Made by a program: the position numbers and the translations under genes. From Alkalicella caledoniensis (GTDB lineage: Bacteria; Bacillota; Proteinivoracia; Proteinivoracales; Proteinivoracaceae), in contig NZ_CP058559.1 of assembly GCF_014467015.1 (NCBI RefSeq), positions 2,790,001-2,854,000 on the forward strand: a stretch of 64,000 nucleotides of DNA, given 5' to 3'. This document shows positions 41,640-50,381 of this stretch, piece by piece. Position 1 is the stretch's first letter. Every line of letters begins with the position of its first letter. The notes under the pieces are model-generated. The model saw only the letters and a program-made list of their open reading frames with translations. It was not told the DNA's origin and did no database searches.

Positions 41640-41876
41640 AATTCGAGGAGATAGACTTAAGAGCTGTATATCTAAACGGAAGAAGGGGCGAGAAACAGGA
41701 CGTTTCGAGAGCTCCACTGAACCATGGACGGTGAATTGGAGCGGTACCCTTCTGGAGTTTAGATAGAAGCCTTAAGTCTCGACGGAGAATTTTGTACAGC
41801 GTTTAATATGCGACATTCCTAAAAAAATGACTTTGTCATCAGTCTGAGGAATCGCATTTTTCGATTCCTTTTTACA
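41640..41876 (+). ncRNA. Highly structured ncRNA, possibly raiA-type
   Basis: Nested complementary segments define a multi-stem RNA: AGACTTAAG (about 41654) with CTTAAGTCT (41790), TATCTAAAC with GTTTAGATA, AGAAGGG with CCCTTCT, CGAGAAAC with GTTTCG, and GCTCCA with TGGAGC. It ends in the terminator GGAATCG-CATTTTT-CGATTCC-TTTTT at 41849-41875, with TACAAT (41633-41638) as possible -10 box. There is no ORF. The CGAGAAACAGGACGTTTCGAG segment recalls the clostridial raiA RNA motif, but I name it with low certainty. Confidence 0.6.
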
Positions 41877-41887
41877 TATCTGTTCCT

Positions 41888-42418
41888 TTAGAATCTTTGT
41901 GCCTTAGATTTCTTATCCAAGTAAAGAAGTGCATAACCTAGTATGACCGTGGCTAATGTAGTTAGAGCACCTATTATAAAGTAATGAGTCGATCTAAAAC
42001 GTACCATGTGAATTATACTCAAAACAGCTTGAAAGAAATTCACCATGAAAATAACGAAGATTATACCGTAAAGACTTTTATACTTAAAAACTCTGGATTC
42101 TTCATCGGTATAAAGATCTAAAACTTCCCCTTGGATGGCTTCTTTCTTAAAATACTTCCAGCCATTAAAAATTTCACAGATATACTCCCAGCCAGATTCT
42201 TCGATAAAACTCACATACTCGTTCAGTTCATACCCCTTTTTAGTGTTGTGATCTAAGCGATACACCAAATCCTTAGGTTCACCCTTTTGGAAGATATACA
42301 CAAACCCTGCCACAACACTTACTAAATGCCACCCTAACTTTGATTGAGAAGTTAACCAGTGCTCCTCTTTTTCTTCCTCCCAAACCATAAAGGGCTTAAA
42401 AATTTTTTTTGTTTTCAT
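41888..42418 (-). CDS. DUF2812 domain membrane protein
   Basis: A 176-residue protein with an N-terminal DUF2812 domain (FKPFMVWEEEKEEHWLTSQS at the start, KGYELNEYVSFIEESGWEYI near residue 75, both typical) and two C-terminal membrane segments (~residues 122-140 and 150-168). DUF2812 genes almost always lie behind a PadR repressor, as here, with start and stop overlapping by one base. The function is unknown; it is thought to respond to envelope or drug stress. Confidence 0.85.
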   Translation of the reverse strand: MKTKKIFKPFMVWEEEKEEHWLTSQSKLGWHLVSVVAGFVYIFQKGEPKDLVYRLDHNTKKGYELNEYVSFIEESGWEYICEIFNGWKYFKKEAIQGEVLDLYTDEESRVFKYKSLYGIIFVIFMVNFFQAVLSIIHMVRFRSTHYFIIGALTTLATVILGYALLYLDKKSKAQRF

Positions 42419-42750
42419 TAAAAACCAACCCCCTTTGCCAGTACACTATTAGCATTAGAAACCAATCTATTTAACCTCGCCAACTCTTTTTCCAATAAAT
42501 ATCTTCCATTTTCAGTTAAAATATAAGATTTTTTACGGTCAACTTCAGCATATATTTCAATAATTTCCTCTTTTTCCAACTTACCTAAAATCCCATACAG
42601 AGTACCAGCACCTAGCTTAACAGCACCACCACTTAAATTTTCAACAAACTGCATGATAGCATAACCATGCATAGGTTTAGTAAGAGACAACAGAGTATAA
42701 AAAGTTGCTTCGGAAAGAGGAAGATACTTTTTTAGCATTTTATCATTCAT
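42418..42750 (-). CDS. PadR family transcriptional regulator
   Basis: A 110-residue winged-helix repressor. PLSEATFYTLLSLTKPMHGYAIMQ (start of the wHTH), GTLYGILGKLEKEEIIE (recognition helix and wing, ~residue 45) and a short C-terminal dimerisation helix are typical. It is followed directly by the DUF2812 gene. The inverted repeat at 42778-42800, just upstream of its start, is the likely autoregulatory operator. AGGTCGTTAT is the weak RBS region. Confidence 0.93.
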   Translation of the reverse strand: MNDKMLKKYLPLSEATFYTLLSLTKPMHGYAIMQFVENLSGGAVKLGAGTLYGILGKLEKEEIIEIYAEVDRKKSYILTENGRYLLEKELARLNRLVSNANSVLAKGVGF

Positions 42751-42777
42751 ATAACGACCTCCAATATAACGGTAATT

Positions 42778-42800
42778 GATATATCGATAAACGATATATT
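42778..42800. promoter_or_regulatory. PadR operator candidate
   Basis: GATATATCG-ATAAA-CGATATAT is an inverted repeat with 8-bp arms located 28 bp upstream of the padR start, next to AT-rich -10-like sequence on the minus strand. Confidence 0.6.
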
Positions 42801-42923
42801 GTTTATCTATATATTATATGCAAATAATGGAAAAGTCAACACCTCAAATCTTTAAATCATATTAATTATTAAAAGCTTCTTAACTCTAAAATTCCCACTG
42901 CTAAAATATTTTTTTAGCTCCTA

Positions 42924-42952
42924 TTTACAAATATACTTTAGCATGCTAAAAT
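42924..42952 (+). promoter_or_regulatory. Promoter of the S-box operon
   Basis: TTTACA (42924-42929), 17 bp, TAAAAT (42947-42952). Confidence 0.7.
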
Positions 42953-42977
42953 ATCAATAAATCAAAATTAAATAACA

Positions 42978-43095
42978 AACTTATCCAGAGTGGTGGAGGG
43001 ACTGGCCCTATGAAACCCGGCAACAGCTTTTGAGGCAACTCAAAAAGAAATGTGCTAATTCCTGCAAGCATAAGCTTGAAAGATAAGGAGAGCCT
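42978..43095 (+). promoter_or_regulatory. SAM-I riboswitch (S-box)
   Basis: The canonical blocks are present: CTTATCCAGAGTGGTGGAGG, GACTGGCCCTATGAAACCCG, GGCAACAGC, GTGCTAATTCCTGCAAG and GAAAGATAAGG. A terminator follows at 43116-43152. SAM would switch off the downstream methionine-synthesis gene. Confidence 0.96.
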
Positions 43096-43115
43096 TTATG
43101 ATTTCTCACGCAATC

Positions 43116-43152
43116 AAAGCCACTTCTTATTTTAAGAAGTGGCTTTTTTATC
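43116..43152 (+). terminator. Terminator of the S-box leader
   Basis: AAAGCCACTTCTTA / TAAGAAGTGGCTTT followed by TTTT. Confidence 0.9.
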
Positions 43153-43202
43153 TGCTACTAGGCAACCTTAATAAAACCCAAAGACGAAAGGAGAAATAAA
43201 AA

Positions 43203-44483
43203 ATGACAAAGAAACTAGGCTTTGAAACATTACAAATCCACGCAGGACAGGTGATTGATAGTGTAACAAAATCAACATCTGTGCCCATCTATCAAACAGC
43301 AGCTTATGAGTTTGACAGTCAACAACACGCCGCAGACTTATTTAGTTTAAAGCAAGAGGGAAACATCTACACCAGATTAGGTAACCCAACAACGGATGTG
43401 CTAGAAAAAAGGATAGCTGCCCTTGAGGGGGGAGTAGGCGCAGTGGCAACATCCTCTGGTATGAGTGCCATAACCTACGCAGTGTTAAATATAGCTAAAC
43501 CAGGTGACGAGATCGTAACTGTATCCACTTTATATGGCGGTACCTATACACTATTTGTTAACACATTCAAAAGGCTAAACATAGGTGTGACATTTGTAGA
43601 TCCAATAAACTATGAAGAACTACAAAATGCCATAAACCCTAGAACAAAAGCGTTATTTATCGAAACAATCGGAAATCCTGGGATTAATATAATTGATATA
43701 GAAAAATATGCAGAGATTGCACACAGAAATGGTATCCCACTAATAGTTGACAATACCTTTGCATCACCATATCTTTGTAAACCATTTGAGCACGGTGCCG
43801 ACATAGTAATCCACTCCACAACAAAGTATATTGGGGGCCACGGTAACACCATAGGCGGTGTAGTGGTTGATTCTGGAAAATTTCCATGGGACAACGGTAA
43901 TTTCCCAGAGTTTGTAGAACCAGATCCAAGTTACCACGGGCTATCATTTTGGGAGACATTTGGAGAAGCTTCCTATATCGCTAAATTGCGTACAAATCTT
44001 TTAAGGGATATAGGTGCATCTATTTCGCCATTTAATTCATACCTACTACTTATTGGCTTAGAAACACTATCCCTTCGCATGGAAAGACATGTACAAAACG
44101 CCATTGCAGTGGCTAAATTCCTAAAAGACCATCCTAAAGTAGAGTGGGTTAACTACCCTGGGCTTGAAGATAACAGTGACTATGAGCTTGCTCAAAAATA
44201 CCTTCCTAAGGGACCAGGTTCCATATTCACCTTTGGTTTAAAAGGTGGTTATGAAGCAGGTAAAAAGATAATTGATGATTTAGAGATATTCACCCATGTA
44301 GCAAATGTAGGTGATGCAAAGTCACTTATAATTCATCCCGCTTCAACTACCCATCAACAGCTAACTAAGGAGCAACAAAAATCAGCAGGAGTGTTCCCAG
44401 AACTAGTACGTGTATCCATAGGTCTAGAGAATATAGAAGACATAATCTCGGACCTAGAAACAGCACTACAAAAAATAGAATAA
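43203..44483 (+). CDS. metY: O-acetylhomoserine sulfhydrylase / aminocarboxypropyltransferase
   Basis: A 426-residue PLP enzyme of the Cys/Met metabolism family, which makes homocysteine from O-acetylhomoserine and sulfide. The N-terminus [10 protein letters not shown] and [29 protein letters not shown] (in outline) are the MetY signatures. The PLP Lys lies in [12 protein letters not shown] (~residue 207). The C-terminal [11 protein letters not shown] is also diagnostic. The S-box leader controls it. AAAGGAG precedes the ATG. Confidence 0.95.
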   Translation: MTKKLGFETLQIHAGQVIDSVTKSTSVPIYQTAAYEFDSQQHAADLFSLKQEGNIYTRLGNPTTDVLEKRIAALEGGVGAVATSSGMSAITYAVLNIAKPGDEIVTVSTLYGGTYTLFVNTFKRLNIGVTFVDPINYEELQNAINPRTKALFIETIGNPGINIIDIEKYAEIAHRNGIPLIVDNTFASPYLCKPFEHGADIVIHSTTKYIGGHGNTIGGVVVDSGKFPWDNGNFPEFVEPDPSYHGLSFWETFGEASYIAKLRTNLLRDIGASISPFNSYLLLIGLETLSLRMERHVQNAIAVAKFLKDHPKVEWVNYPGLEDNSDYELAQKYLPKGPGSIFTFGLKGGYEAGKKIIDDLEIFTHVANVGDAKSLIIHPASTTHQQLTKEQQKSAGVFPELVRVSIGLENIEDIISDLETALQKIE

Positions 44484-44488
44484 GCCAA

Positions 44489-44525
44489 ATCCCCTGAGCA
44501 GTTCAAGCAGCCCAGGGGATTTATT
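44489..44525 (+). terminator. Terminator after metY
   Basis: AAATCCCCTG / CAGGGGATTT with a loop containing GTTCAAGCAGC, followed by ATTATT. Confidence 0.75.
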
Positions 44526-44592
44526 ATTTATTATCTATTATCTAATATATATTATCTATTATTTATTATCTATCATCTATCATCTATCATCT
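44519..44592. repeat. Low-complexity ATTATCT / ATCATCT heptamer tract
   Basis: About ten imperfect 7-bp units (ATTATCT changing to ATCATCT near 44570) lie between metY and the convergent small membrane-protein gene. It is a simple repeat likely to vary in length. Confidence 0.7.
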
Positions 44593-44599
44593 CTTTATT

Positions 44600-44878
44600 T
44601 TACTCATTACACACCTTTTCACTATCAATGTCACTTTTAGTTTCTGTCCTAAGTTTCATAAGTCTCTTAATAATAATTGACTGTCTTCTAATAGAGTAGT
44701 ACCTGTAAATAAAAGCTCCTATTATATAAAAAATCAGAAGTCTATCCAAAGTAGTTGGAAAACCCTCTGCAAAAATTATCCTGGCAAATAAAAATATTAG
44801 CCCTATATAATGAACCCTAGCCAGAAAAAAACGCAAAAAAATAGTACCTACACCAAGGTCTTTAAGCAGTTTCAGCAT
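44600..44878 (-). CDS. Small membrane protein, unknown
   Basis: A 92-residue protein with two hydrophobic segments (~residues 22-38 and 46-62) and a strongly charged C-terminal tail (RRQSIIIKRLMKLRTE...). The ATG at 44878 is preceded on the minus strand by TAGGAGTTG. No family is recognised. It is isolated between metY and a nitroreductase gene. Confidence 0.5.
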   Translation of the reverse strand: MLKLLKDLGVGTIFLRFFLARVHYIGLIFLFARIIFAEGFPTTLDRLLIFYIIGAFIYRYYSIRRQSIIIKRLMKLRTETKSDIDSEKVCNE

Positions 44879-45098
44879 ATATTCAACTCCTAATTAGTTT
44901 TCATTATTTTGTCACACAACAAGATTAACTATACACAATTCACCTAGAGATGTGAAAAAGAAAACTTTCTCCTTATCAGTAATAACTTGCAATAAGAAAA
45001 AAGCTATGGTAAAATGTAGTTAAAGTTACACTAATAAATATATTCAAAAAAATCTAGGAAAACTAATAATATATAATTAATAAATGGAGGGAAAGATA

Positions 45099-45698
45099 AT
45101 GACACAACAGTTTTTAAGTGACATAGAAAAAAGAAGATCTATTTACCACCTAAATAGAGAAATAAAAGTAAGTGACCAAAAAATAATGGAAATAGTAAAC
45201 CATGCAGTTAAACACACTCCATCAGCCTTTAACTCACAAAGCGCTAGGGTAGTAGTATTAATGGGAGAGCAACATGAAAAGCTTTGGAACCACACTGAAG
45301 ATGTACTTAGAGGGATAGTCCCAGCGGAAAGTTTTAAGACAACTCAAGATAAAATGGAATCATTTAGAAAAGCTTATGGAACAGTACTATTTTTTGAAGA
45401 TCAAGCTACAGTTGAAAGCCTTCAAAAACAATTCGACCTATACAAAGACAACTTCCCAGTGTGGTCACAGCACTCATCGGGAATGCTACAATTCGTTGTT
45501 TGGACTGCGTTAGCCAACGAAGGTATCGGAGCATCACTTCAACACTACAATCCCCTTATAGATGAAAAGGTAATAAAAGAGTGGAATGTACCAGTTACGT
45601 GGAAACTTATTGCTCAAATGCCATTTGGGAACATAGGAACACCAGCAGGGGAAAAAGAGTTTTCGCCATTAGAAAACAGAGTAAAACTATATAAGTAA
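45099..45698 (+). CDS. Nitroreductase family protein, Frm2/Hbn1-like
   Basis: A 199-residue FMN oxidoreductase. The opening DIEKRRSIYHLNREIKVSD, TPSAFNSQSARVVVLMG (~residue 43) and SSGMLQFVVWTALANEGIGASLQHYNPL (in outline) are typical of the fatty-acid-repression-mutant type nitroreductases. GGAGGGAAAG precedes ATG 45099; the earlier in-frame ATG at 45084 overlaps the RBS. Substrate unknown. Confidence 0.88.
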   Translation: MTQQFLSDIEKRRSIYHLNREIKVSDQKIMEIVNHAVKHTPSAFNSQSARVVVLMGEQHEKLWNHTEDVLRGIVPAESFKTTQDKMESFRKAYGTVLFFEDQATVESLQKQFDLYKDNFPVWSQHSSGMLQFVVWTALANEGIGASLQHYNPLIDEKVIKEWNVPVTWKLIAQMPFGNIGTPAGEKEFSPLENRVKLYK

Positions 45699-45704
45699 GC
45701 CCCC

Positions 45705-45742
45705 CAAAAGCATCTCGTGAAACTGCGAGGTGCTTTTTTTGT
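45705..45742 (+). terminator. Intrinsic terminator
   Basis: AAGCATCTCG / CGAGGTGCTT with loop TGAAACTG, followed by a T run. Confidence 0.85.
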
Positions 45743-46004
45743 GAATAATCATAGGACACGGATTACACTGAAGAATCAAAACTACTAGATTTACAGGGAA
45801 GAAGACTATTAGTATTCACCATTGATTCTTACATTGTTGTATATTAAAGATTTTCAGTGATTTCAGGCATAGAATTCACCAGTGTATCAGGTCCATGTAT
45901 TTAACAAGAAATATTTGGTGGCTAAAGACTTGACTCTATTGCAGGATAATCCCCTCTATAAGTAGAATTTAATTAAAGAGAAGACAAATAGGGGGTAAAG
46001 AAAT
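45743..46004. other. Non-coding region before the SbcD-like gene
   Basis: No ORF or strong hairpin is seen. GGACACGGATTACACTGAAGAA near 45753 resembles short stretches at about 13735 and 39398. AGGGGGT precedes the gene at 46005. Confidence 0.4.
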
Positions 46005-47150
46005 ATGGAACTTAAAATTTTCCTAACTGGCGATAATCACATCGGGCTAAAATACACTAGCTACCCAGACCACATAAAACAAGACCTCGTAGAGGCAAGG
46101 ATAAACAATCTAAAGAACTTAGTAGAAGCTGCAAACAAAAACAATTGTCAACTATTTGTCATAGCAGGCGACCTCTTTGACAAAGTGAACATAGCAAAAA
46201 AAGATATAGAGAAAACAGCAAAGATACTTGGAGAATTCTCAGGAACTGTGGCAGTTATGCCAGGGAACCATGATTTCTATGATGAGATGCTTGATCTTTG
46301 GAAAGAGTTCAGCAATCACAAAGGGGAAAACACCATATTACTGAACAAATGGGCTAAGTACAATCTTAGGGACCACCATCAAGGGCAAGGGCAAGAGCAA
46401 GATTTAGAAGTAATCTTGTATCCCGCTTATTGTAACCAAAAACATTCAACACAAAACTGCCTTGACTGGATAAAACAACTACCCCAAGACGAGAAAGACA
46501 AAAACATATGGCACATAGGTATCGCCCATGGGTCCCTGCAGGGGCTGTCACCTGATATGGAAAATAAATACTACAATATGAGTGAAAGGGAATTAGAAAA
46601 TATAGGCTTAGACTTATGGCTATTAGGTCATACCCATATACCTTATCCCCAAGAAAAACAAGTAAGAAACAAGAAAGTATTCAATGCAGGGACACCAGAA
46701 CCAGATGGCCTAGACTGTCGCCATGGTGGAAACGCTTGGATAATAACCATAGACGAAAATAAAGAGGTAAATGCTGAACTCATTGAAACAGGTCAATATC
46801 GCTTTTATGACATAGAAAGACCTGTAACAGATGAAGAATCCGTAGAAAAAATTAAAAGAGAGCTTATTAAAGAGAACCCTGAAAATAAGATTGTAAGACT
46901 TACTTTAACAGGTAGAGTGGAAAAATCACTATTAGAAAACCTTGAAAATTTATACCACCATTTAACTAGCAAACTTGCTTACTTTGAAGCAAGGGAAACA
47001 ATAAAGCTTAGAATAAATCAACAGGATATAGAAAAAGAATACACAAAGGGTTCGTTCCCATATCAGATACTAAACCAGTTGCTAGAAGAAGATGAAGATG
47101 CACTGCAACTAGCATATGACCTAATCAGGGGGTGTAAAGATGCTAATTAA
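46005..47150 (+). CDS. SbcD/YhaO-like DNA exonuclease (metallophosphoesterase)
   Basis: A 381-residue calcineurin-like phosphoesterase of the Mre11/SbcD type. Metal-binding motifs are in order: TGDNHIG (~residue 8), AGDLFD (~51), GNHDFYDE (~87), AHGSL (~171) and GHTHIP (~205). The C-terminal capping region is short and distinct from classical SbcD, closer to Bacillus YhaO. It overlaps the next gene by 11 bp, so the two proteins are made together and probably form a nuclease-ATPase complex acting on DNA ends. Confidence 0.88.
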   Translation: MELKIFLTGDNHIGLKYTSYPDHIKQDLVEARINNLKNLVEAANKNNCQLFVIAGDLFDKVNIAKKDIEKTAKILGEFSGTVAVMPGNHDFYDEMLDLWKEFSNHKGENTILLNKWAKYNLRDHHQGQGQEQDLEVILYPAYCNQKHSTQNCLDWIKQLPQDEKDKNIWHIGIAHGSLQGLSPDMENKYYNMSERELENIGLDLWLLGHTHIPYPQEKQVRNKKVFNAGTPEPDGLDCRHGGNAWIITIDENKEVNAELIETGQYRFYDIERPVTDEESVEKIKRELIKENPENKIVRLTLTGRVEKSLLENLENLYHHLTSKLAYFEARETIKLRINQQDIEKEYTKGSFPYQILNQLLEEDEDALQLAYDLIRGCKDAN

Positions 47151-49548
47151 AAGTTACCAATGTAGCCAATTTGGTGGATTAAAAAATAAGAGAATTGATT
47201 TAACCAGTGGACTAAATGTAATCTTAGGTCCTAATGAAGCTGGAAAAAGTACCATGGTGGAAGGCATATATTCCACAATATTTAAACAGCATAAGTTAAA
47301 AAACAATCTATCCACTGATAAAGAATTCAAAAATAGGTTTATGCCAAAACCATCTGGTGACTTCATAGATGGTAGTTTGTCTATAGATATGGACGGCAAA
47401 GAATTCGAAATAAATAAAGCATGGGGCAGCATTTCTCAAGTGAAAATGACACTACCCGACGGGTCGATAATTCAAGATGATAAAACCATAGATGAAGAAC
47501 TCGGTAAAATTTTAAGTTTTGGTGAAAAAACATACGGAAATATCATATTCTCAAAACAACAAGATCTAAAAAAAGCCATAAATCTAATTTTGGAAGATAG
47601 TGAAACAACATATGATATAAGTGCATTACTTAGGAAAGTAGTCATGGAGTTAGATGGTATATCCATAGAAAAGCTACAGGATAAAATACAAACTCAATAT
47701 GATGACTTATACAAAAGATGGAACGTGGAAAGTGATAGACCAGAGAACCCTAACCAACAATACAAGGTTGGGCTAGGGGAGATAATAAAGCAATATTATC
47801 AACTGACAAACAAAAAACAAGAAATCGCCCGTTGTAAGTCCATTGAACAACAACTAGACCAAGTGCGAACTCAACTTAAAAACATAGAAGAGAAAAGAAA
47901 GATAATTAATCAACAGGTAGAAACCTATAGTAAAATTGAACTAGAAGTGAACAAAAGGGCTGCCATAGAGCCAAAGCTCATTCACATACGAGAAAACGAA
48001 GTCAAAGCAAAAGAGATTGCCTCAAACTGGCCTAAAGCAGAAGTAAAAATAGAAATCCTAGAAGAAGAATTACTAGGAACCCAAAAAAACATAGAGAAGC
48101 TAAATATGGACCTAGCCAATGCAAATAAGCTGAAAGAAAAAGATAGACTGACAAAAATCATTACCAAAGTTGAAAAAAATCATGAAGAAATAAGAGAACT
48201 AAAAGACAAGGTATCTGCCATAGCTACAATTACTAAAACACAGATTAAGACTTTAGAGGGACTAAAGCAGACCATAGATTCATCAGAGACAGCTATAAAG
48301 GCTGGAAAAATGCAAGGGAAAATAATCCTTCAAAACACCAATATCTGGGTCACAAAGGATTTTGATGACAAAGAGCAAATTATAAATGACACAAACATAA
48401 CTGCCAACGGTTATATAAAAATAGAAATGGAAGATAAAGTAGCAATTGAGATTCAATCAGGTGAATTTGACTTCCAAGAGCTTAAAGAGAACCTGACTCA
48501 AGCTCAACAACGACTTAAAGAAAACCTAGATAGTCTCAATGTTGCTAGCATAGAAGAAGGTAAGCTTAACCTTGAAAAACTCGAAAAATATACTAGGGAA
48601 ATAGAAAGTCTAAAAAAAGAGACACTGAGTATACTAGATGGTAAAACCTATGAAGACCTAAAAGCAGCCCTAGAAGAGCTAGAGAAGATTAGCATAACAA
48701 AAAGCGTAGAAGATATAGAGATAGAAATTAGGCAAATGAGAAGTAGGGAAATGAAGTTAAGTACAGAGCATCACTCCCTTAAAGAGAAGATAACTGACTG
48801 GACTGCTACATACCAGGCAGCAGATAAATTGTTTGATAAAATGGCAGAATACAAAATGGAGCTAAACTTATTAGAAGGGCAGATCAAAAACCTTGCCCCT
48901 CTACCAGAGGAGTTTAGCACCACAGAAGAATTTTCTTACTTACTCTCAAAGTTAAGAAGAGAGCTAGAGGAGTACCAGCTACAGCACAACAAATTAAAGG
49001 ATAAATACTATGAACTAGAAAAAGAAATGCCCGAAACCTCCACAGAAGAAATGTCAACAGAGCTTAAAGTCATGGAGGCTGACCTAGGGAAATTAAAGGA
49101 AAAGGGAAGAAGCCTATGTAAAGTAAAGAAGATCTTTGAAGAAAAATTAGCAGCAATGGACCAAGGCCAAAACTCCTTCGAACCACTAATCCAAGCATTT
49201 AGCAAATACCTAAACATCCTGACACAAAACAACTATAATATAAACGATTTAGACCATACATTTAAACTTGAGCTTCACAAAGGCAGTACACCAATGCCCA
49301 TAGAGCTACTCTCATCTGGAACAAAAGACTGTGTAGCACTGGCCCTCAGACTTGCCATTATTGAAGTACTATATGATCAAAAGCCAGGAATAATAGTTCT
49401 AGATGACTGTCTAGTGGACCTAGACCCCCAAAGAAAAGAAAAGGCTATAGAATTAATACAGCAATTCGCAGAGAAAAACCAAGTAATCTTCACAACCTGT
49501 AATCCACAAACAGCAGAGCAACTTGGAGGCAAAACCATAAATCTATAA
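47140..49548 (+). CDS. SbcC/YhaN-like SMC-type ATPase
   Basis: An 802-residue Rad50/SbcC-like ATPase. Walker A LGPNEAGKST (~residue 30) and the nearby GDFIDGSLSIDMDG follow RecF/YhaN-type N-terminal lobes. Long coiled-coil segments span about residues 215-660. The C-terminal lobe has the signature ELLSSGTKDCVALALRLA (~727) and Walker B IIVLDDCLVDLDP (~748). I see no CxxC zinc hook in the coiled coil, and the protein is shorter than E. coli SbcC, which supports a YhaN-like assignment. It partners with the overlapping phosphoesterase. Confidence 0.87.
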   Translation: MLIKSYQCSQFGGLKNKRIDLTSGLNVILGPNEAGKSTMVEGIYSTIFKQHKLKNNLSTDKEFKNRFMPKPSGDFIDGSLSIDMDGKEFEINKAWGSISQVKMTLPDGSIIQDDKTIDEELGKILSFGEKTYGNIIFSKQQDLKKAINLILEDSETTYDISALLRKVVMELDGISIEKLQDKIQTQYDDLYKRWNVESDRPENPNQQYKVGLGEIIKQYYQLTNKKQEIARCKSIEQQLDQVRTQLKNIEEKRKIINQQVETYSKIELEVNKRAAIEPKLIHIRENEVKAKEIASNWPKAEVKIEILEEELLGTQKNIEKLNMDLANANKLKEKDRLTKIITKVEKNHEEIRELKDKVSAIATITKTQIKTLEGLKQTIDSSETAIKAGKMQGKIILQNTNIWVTKDFDDKEQIINDTNITANGYIKIEMEDKVAIEIQSGEFDFQELKENLTQAQQRLKENLDSLNVASIEEGKLNLEKLEKYTREIESLKKETLSILDGKTYEDLKAALEELEKISITKSVEDIEIEIRQMRSREMKLSTEHHSLKEKITDWTATYQAADKLFDKMAEYKMELNLLEGQIKNLAPLPEEFSTTEEFSYLLSKLRRELEEYQLQHNKLKDKYYELEKEMPETSTEEMSTELKVMEADLGKLKEKGRSLCKVKKIFEEKLAAMDQGQNSFEPLIQAFSKYLNILTQNNYNINDLDHTFKLELHKGSTPMPIELLSSGTKDCVALALRLAIIEVLYDQKPGIIVLDDCLVDLDPQRKEKAIELIQQFAEKNQVIFTTCNPQTAEQLGGKTINL

Positions 49549-49603
49549 TTGCACCAGGCCAGACACCCCTTTGCTGTCTAACAAAAGCGCAGTGGCCATT
49601 GTT

Positions 49604-49634
49604 GTAGGGGCTGGGCTCCGTACCTGCCCGGACC
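49604..49634 (+). repeat. GTAG-headed REP-like palindrome, second family, copy 3
   Basis: GTAGGGGCTGGGC-TCCGTA-CCTGCCCGGACCC has the same plan as the copies at 13643 and 36686, with more mismatches in the stem. Confidence 0.55.
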
Positions 49635-49721
49635 CACAAAGTGACTAATGATGGTTTAATCTCAGTAGACGTAAATACCTGAAGTTACAAACGAATCTAT
49701 CAAAGAACAGAAGGAAGAAAA

Positions 49722-49752
49722 AGCCCCGGAAAAAGGGGCTTTTTCTTCCCCT
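49722..49752 (+). terminator. Intrinsic terminator
   Basis: AAGCCCC / GGGGCTT with loop GGAAAAA and a following TTTC run, 170 bp after the SbcC-like gene. Confidence 0.7.
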
Positions 49753-49768
49753 AACCCCTAATATAGTT

Positions 49769-49786
49769 GTAGCCAAGGCTTAAGCC
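49769..49786. repeat. Solo first-family REP
   Basis: GTAGCCAAGGCTTAAGCCTTGG: GTAG followed by the perfect palindrome CCAAGGCTTAAGCCTTGG. It is 20 kb from the main array. Confidence 0.75.
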
Positions 49787-49909
49787 TTGGACCCAACAAA
49801 ACTATCCTAAATAGTACATAAGTAACAACAAGCAGGAAAAACAGCCTTTGAAATCGAAATAACTATATAAATACCACTTGTTTGCACTAAGCTAAGGGAG
49901 GAAAAATTA

Positions 49910-50203
49910 TTGATATACATACTTTACACAATGTTCTGTCTGATAATACTAGTACCGGTTATAGAATATTTAATACCTGGGGTAAAAAAGTCCTTCAACT
50001 TTTTGATATATACAATCACCATAAAAATAGTAACACTTATGCTTTTGCCCCTTGGCCTAAACATACCAATAGAAGAATTACTTCTAAGCATAAACCCAAT
50101 AACAATAACAACGCCAGTAATAATGACTGTGGTAATAATTTACCACTACAAGCGGTTTAAACAGTTCACAACGAAACGTAGCCAAATTATATCTGGGAAA
50201 TAG
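49910..50203 (+). CDS. Small membrane protein, unknown
   Basis: A 97-residue protein with about three hydrophobic segments (residues ~3-22, 30-50 and 65-82) and a basic C-terminus (YKRFKQFTTKRSQ). The start is TTG with GGGAGGA at 49895-49901. No family is recognised. A terminator follows, making it a single-gene unit. Confidence 0.55.
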   Translation: MIYILYTMFCLIILVPVIEYLIPGVKKSFNFLIYTITIKIVTLMLLPLGLNIPIEELLLSINPITITTPVIMTVVIIYHYKRFKQFTTKRSQIISGK

Positions 50204-50206
50204 ATG

Positions 50207-50240
50207 CTTTTAGCCCCTTTGTAAAGGGGCTAATTTTTTT
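50207..50240 (+). terminator. Intrinsic terminator
   Basis: TTAGCCCCTTT / AAAGGGGCTAA with loop GTA, followed by seven T. Confidence 0.9.
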
Positions 50241-50277
50241 AATATGGACTGAATCTAGCATTATATTAAAGTAACAC

Positions 50278-50314
50278 ACCAAGTCTTTGCCACTTCAAGT
50301 GGCAAAGACTTGGT
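50278..50314. promoter_or_regulatory. Perfect 18-bp-arm palindrome upstream of the ABC/PTS cluster
   Basis: ACCAAGTCTTTGCCACTT and its exact complement flank a single C. There is no T run, so it is not a normal terminator. It lies about 100 bp before the first binding-protein gene and may be a regulator site or RNA structure. Confidence 0.6.
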
Positions 50315-50381
50315 ATGGTTTTAGGCACCTTTGTACTTTAAACTTAAGGTGTACAATAAATGAATTCGAGGAGGAGTTACT

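Larger units (their letters stand above)
49549..49909. other. Intergenic region with two kinds of GTAG palindromes and a terminator
   Basis: It holds a second-family REP-like palindrome (49604-49634), a terminator-like hairpin AGCCCC-GGAAAAA-GGGGCT-TTTTC (49722-49750) and a solo first-family REP (49769-49786). No gene is seen apart from the TTG-started frame at 49910. Confidence 0.7.
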
